Source: Burkholderiales bacterium (GTDB lineage Bacteria; Pseudomonadota; Gammaproteobacteria; Burkholderiales; Burkholderiaceae_F). Taken from it: a stretch of DNA of 38,104 nucleotides. How positions within the stretch are numbered: position 1 is the stretch's first letter; each line of letters opens with the position of its first letter. Under the pieces are notes generated by a model. That model was not told the DNA's origin. It saw only the letters and a list, made by a program, of their open reading frames with translations, and ran no database searches. Location of the stretch: contig JADCGX010000214.1 of NCBI GenBank assembly GCA_020248785.1, forward strand, positions 1 to 38,104. Direction: 5' to 3'. Of the stretch, positions 35,418 through 38,104 are shown in pieces. The position numbers and the translations under genes are program-made.

Positions 35418-35882
35418 CTACACGGGTACCGCCGGCACGAACTTGCTGCGTTTGACCGCGAAGAACGCGCGCACGTTGCGCACATTGGCCTCGGCTGTGA
35501 GTGAGCGTTGCACGAAGGCGTGGTACGCGGGCATGTCGGCCACGTACACGATCAGCACGAAGTCCGGCCCGGCCGCGACGCGGTAGCACTGCTGCACTGC
35601 CGGCTCCTGGGCAACGTGGGTCTCGAACGCTTCGAGGCGCGCTGCATCCTGTCGGTCCAGCGTCACCTCCAGCACCGCCGTGTTCCCGACCCCGAGCGCG
35701 TCGGGCGACACGATCGCCATGGTCCGCTCGATGACGCCGCTCTCCACCAGCCGCCGCACCCGGCGCAGGCAGGTCGCCGCCGAGATGTGCGCGCGCTCGG
35801 CCAGCGCCTGATTCGTGAGGCTCGCGTCGGCCTGCAGCAGTGCAAGCAGGCGACGATCGGTCGGGTCGAGGGTGATGTTCAT
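35418..35882 (-). CDS. Lrp/AsnC-family transcriptional regulator
   Basis: The 154-residue product has the N-terminal helix-turn-helix 'LDPTDRRLLALLQADASLTN' and 'HISAATCLRRVRRLVESGVI', and a C-terminal RAM ligand-binding domain (~65–145, 'LEVTLDRQDAARLEAFETHV' to 'PDFVLIVYVADMPAY'). Members sense amino acids or related small molecules and often control their own promoter and a divergent gene. Here the divergent gene is glmS, 140 bases away. Confidence 0.95.
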   Translation of the reverse strand: MNITLDPTDRRLLALLQADASLTNQALAERAHISAATCLRRVRRLVESGVIERTMAIVSPDALGVGNTAVLEVTLDRQDAARLEAFETHVAQEPAVQQCYRVAAGPDFVLIVYVADMPAYHAFVQRSLTAEANVRNVRAFFAVKRSKFVPAVPV

Positions 35883-36022
35883 GAGCTACAAAGCTTCACG
35901 CTTTGCAATTTTTCTTCGATTTTGTGGCGCTGCGACTAAAGATTGCAGCATTCGCATATTTTCGCACGCTTCTTTCGTCAACCTTTCCCTAACATCGCTG
36001 CAGCTTTTGTTCGGAGTTGACC
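35883..36022. promoter_or_regulatory. Lrp–glmS divergent promoter region
   Basis: This stretch is markedly more AT-rich than its surroundings, with T-runs at 35909–35923 and CATATTTT at 35955–35962, as expected for divergent promoters. AAAGC-TTCAC-GCTTT (35890–35904) is a perfect 5-bp-arm dyad eight bases from the Lrp start and a candidate operator. GGAG at 36013–36016 is the glmS ribosome site. I could not place -35/-10 boxes with confidence. Confidence 0.5.
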
Positions 36023-37888
<1,866 letters not shown>

Positions 37889-37911
37889 TCGAGGGGGCGG
37901 TTGGGACGGAA

Positions 37912-37959
37912 GTGTCGAACGACAATTTTTGAGGACACATCGTTCGATTTGAGGACACA
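37912..37959. repeat. Period-20 direct repeat with inverted element, possible mobile-element edge
   Basis: TTTGAGGACACA occurs at 37928–37939 and 37948–37959. TCGAACGA (37915–37922) is inverted at 37940–37947 (TCGTTCGA). Multiple short repeats like this occur at the ends of some insertion sequences, such as the IS21 family, but no transposase is identified in the window. It follows the glmS stop by only 23 bases. Confidence 0.5.
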
Positions 37960-38104
37960 GAGGCTAATCTTACTGTGTCACAAACGTAGTCTTTCGCTTC
38001 GCTGACCGCAGTGCGGGCAATGGCCGAGGCGATGGATGAGCTGGACGCCGAGCAGGTGGCGGATCGTTGCGATCGAGTTGGGCGCGAGCCGCTGAGCGCG
38101 CCGG
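37960..38104. other. Right-edge sequence, nothing firmly identified
   Basis: Two frames stay open to the edge. The plus strand gives a short helical, acidic frame ('AVRAMAEAMDELDAEQVADR'). The minus strand gives a frame ending near 37983 with 'HRLGHCPHCGQRSERLRL', which has a CPHCG knuckle. Either could be a real truncated gene; there is too little sequence to decide. Confidence 0.3.

Noticed and set aside
35883-36022. glmS ribozyme upstream of glmS
   Set aside because: The ribozyme is a feature mainly of Firmicutes; the leader here is only 140 bases shared with a divergent gene, and I see no matching core.

Overview
The window is a GC-rich, gene-dense bacterial chromosome segment. The best guess is a betaproteobacterium of the order Burkholderiales. 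This rests on gene content: a glmU–GNAT / Lrp / glmS neighbourhood, a betaproteobacterial-type CysK, a CsgG–DUF4810–DUF799 lipoprotein operon and a DUF6279 lipoprotein. No rRNA, tRNA or CRISPR array was seen.

Layout. (1) 1–9072: three large co-directional exported proteins. Two are clear lipoproteins; the third is cut by the left edge but starts inside the same kind of Pro/Val-rich linker. They combine Ig-like or ZU5-like domains with beta-propeller repeats. (2) 9128–16738: three tandem paralogous regulators of the AfsR/SARP–MalT type (winged helix, BTAD, STAND-like ATPase, TPR). The first is only the DNA-binding/BTAD half, the second is complete, and the third is split by an in-frame TAA. 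Regions 1 and 2 together are the most unusual part of the window and could be one regulated surface system. (3) 16735–18728, minus: an ornithine cyclodeaminase-family enzyme, a small exported coiled-coil protein and a SRAP (YedK/HMCES-type) DNA-protein crosslink protein. (4) 19042–20490, minus: cysteine synthase, then a glycine-zipper lipoprotein whose signal peptide is frameshifted by an exact 16-bp tandem duplication. (5) 20653–25352: a lipoprotein with an HELGH metallopeptidase motif, followed by a LytS/LytR-type two-component system. (6) 25479–27258: three overlapping lipoprotein genes (CsgG-like, DUF4810, DUF799). (7) 27346–29737: a thiopurine-methyltransferase-like enzyme and a sodium:solute symporter. 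(8) 29791–31822: a divergent NmrA-like oxidoreductase / LysR regulator pair, both broken. (9) 31864–37888: a DUF6279 lipoprotein, glmU coupled to a double-GNAT protein, an Lrp/AsnC regulator, and glmS. (10) 37889–38104: short repeats that resemble the edge of a mobile element.

How the genes work together. GlmS and GlmU supply UDP-N-acetylglucosamine for peptidoglycan and LPS, with the Lrp-type gene divergent to glmS. Exported lipoproteins dominate the rest, so the window is biased towards the cell envelope. Four genes carry inactivating lesions: the third regulator, the glycine-zipper lipoprotein, the NmrA-like gene and the LysR gene. Two of the lesions are single-base expansions of short homopolymers and could be sequencing errors. 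The nonsense codons and the 16-bp duplication are harder to explain that way.
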